A DNA stretch of 6,563 nt, taken from NCBI GenBank assembly GCA_002714125.1, contig PAWP01000085.1:1-6563 (forward strand). Reading direction: 5' to 3'. The position numbers and the translations under genes were made by a program. Of this stretch, positions 6,070 through 6,563 are shown one piece after another. Each line of letters opens with the position of its first letter. Position 1 is the first letter of the stretch. This stretch comes from Gammaproteobacteria bacterium. GTDB lineage: Bacteria > Pseudomonadota > Gammaproteobacteria > Pseudomonadales > Azotimanducaceae_A. Under the pieces are notes generated by a model, which worked only from the letters and a program-made list of their open reading frames with translations, was not told the DNA's origin and ran no database searches.

Positions 6070-6075
6070 CTCCGG
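6070..6075 (-). promoter_or_regulatory. Ribosome binding site of the ATPase gene (GTG start)
   Basis: CCGGAG on the minus strand, 4 bases before GTG 6065. Spacing is short but acceptable; no better start is seen, and the protein begins as the family expects (MSISFRNISHRFG). Confidence 0.5.
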
Positions 6076-6141
6076 ATAGTGTTCCTGGTGATCCGCAGCG
6101 GTCAATCTTCTTCTATTTTCGCCGCTCGGGCGACAAATCGC

Positions 6142-6563
6142 GTGACAACGTTCAGAAATTCTCCCTGGTCCCTTGGTACGTTGCTGGTCGCCGTACCTGT
6201 CGCTCTGCCGCTCATCGTGGTACTGCTGGCGATCCCCGGTGCCGGTGAGTCCTGGGATCACCTGTGGGAAACCGTGTTCACGGAGTACCTCATCAACACG
6301 CTTGCGTTGTTGGCCGTGGTCGGGCTCGTTGTGACCCTGCTGGGGGTGGGCTCGGCCTGGCTTGTTGCGACCCGTGCCTTTCCGGGGCGAGCCTGTCTTG
6401 GTATTGCCTTGATGTTGCCGCTAGCGTGTCCCGCGTACGTCGTCGGGTATGTCTACGCGGAGCTGTTTGAGTTCGCAGGGCCCGCACAGTCGGCGCTGCG
6501 TGCGGTTACGGGCTGGCAGGGGGGTGAGTACAGCTTCCCCCCTATTCGATCGCTTGTTGGTGC
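6142..6563 (+). CDS. Ferric-iron ABC transporter permease (FbpB-like), N-terminal fragment
   Basis: The first 140 residues of the inner-membrane channel subunit; the gene continues past the right edge. Read from GTG 6142 it begins MTTFRNSPWSLGTLLVAVPV. Membrane segments are visible at about 11-32, 49-76 and 85-108. The stretches TRAFPGR (77-83), LMLPLACPAYVVGYVY (90-105), GPAQSALR (113-120) and FPPIRSLVG (132-140) are typical of the large, duplicated Fe(III) permeases, which have two copies of the transport domain and are about 500-550 residues. The start is uncertain: GTGs at 6088 and 6067 are also in frame, the frame stays open upstream, and none has a clear ribosome site. 6142 gives the most usual N-terminus. 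It is divergent from the ATPase gene, an unusual layout for this operon type. The fragment itself is intact. Confidence 0.85.
   Translation, partial: MTTFRNSPWSLGTLLVAVPVALPLIVVLLAIPGAGESWDHLWETVFTEYLINTLALLAVVGLVVTLLGVGSAWLVATRAFPGRACLGIALMLPLACPAYVVGYVYAELFEFAGPAQSALRAVTGWQGGEYSFPPIRSLVG

Noticed and set aside
6076..6105. TTGACC-18-CACTAT as a minus-strand promoter for the ATPase
   Set aside because: The -10 is poor and the start of transcription would fall at or after the ribosome site, leaving no usable leader.

Overview
The window looks like chromosomal DNA of a free-living, moderately GC-rich proteobacterium. A gammaproteobacterium is my best guess, inferred from protein style, Shine-Dalgarno sequences and a Fur-type operator; no taxonomic marker is present. 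There is no sign of mobile elements, CRISPR, tRNA or rRNA. Seven protein genes are visible. Six lie on the minus strand and one on the plus strand, and two run off the window ends.

Right part (about 3950-6563): a ferric-iron ABC uptake system with an unusual layout. The ATPase (5031-6065, minus) is followed by a FutA-like periplasmic Fe(III)-binding protein (3952-4980, minus). The membrane permease starts divergently on the plus strand (from about 6142, cut off at the right edge). A 15-bp inverted repeat resembling a Fur box (5019-5033) overlaps the ATPase stop codon. It sits just downstream of a sigma70-like promoter (TTGCGC-17-TATGAT) inside the ATPase 3' end. This suggests the binding protein has its own iron-repressed promoter and really starts at a TTG at 4980, not at the longer ATG.

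Middle (3636-3951): a 316-bp gap with several small inverted repeats and a doubtful 27-codon ORF. It is followed by a 551-residue amidohydrolase of the D-aminoacylase/N-acyl-D-amino-acid deacylase superfamily (1980-3635, minus). This protein keeps the HxH, Cys and Asp metal-site motifs but seems to lack the two other canonical histidines.

Left part (1-1859): a spermidine-synthase-like SAM-binding protein (1173-1859, minus), then a crotonase/enoyl-CoA hydratase family enzyme (284-1090, minus) with its own plausible promoter, then the first 80 codons of a luciferase-like flavin/F420-dependent oxidoreductase (1-242, minus). The crotonase and oxidoreductase are probably co-transcribed and point to acyl-CoA or other small-molecule catabolism.

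I found no clearly new multi-gene system. The most interesting points are the split iron-transporter layout with its internal Fur-like promoter, and the altered metal site of the amidohydrolase.
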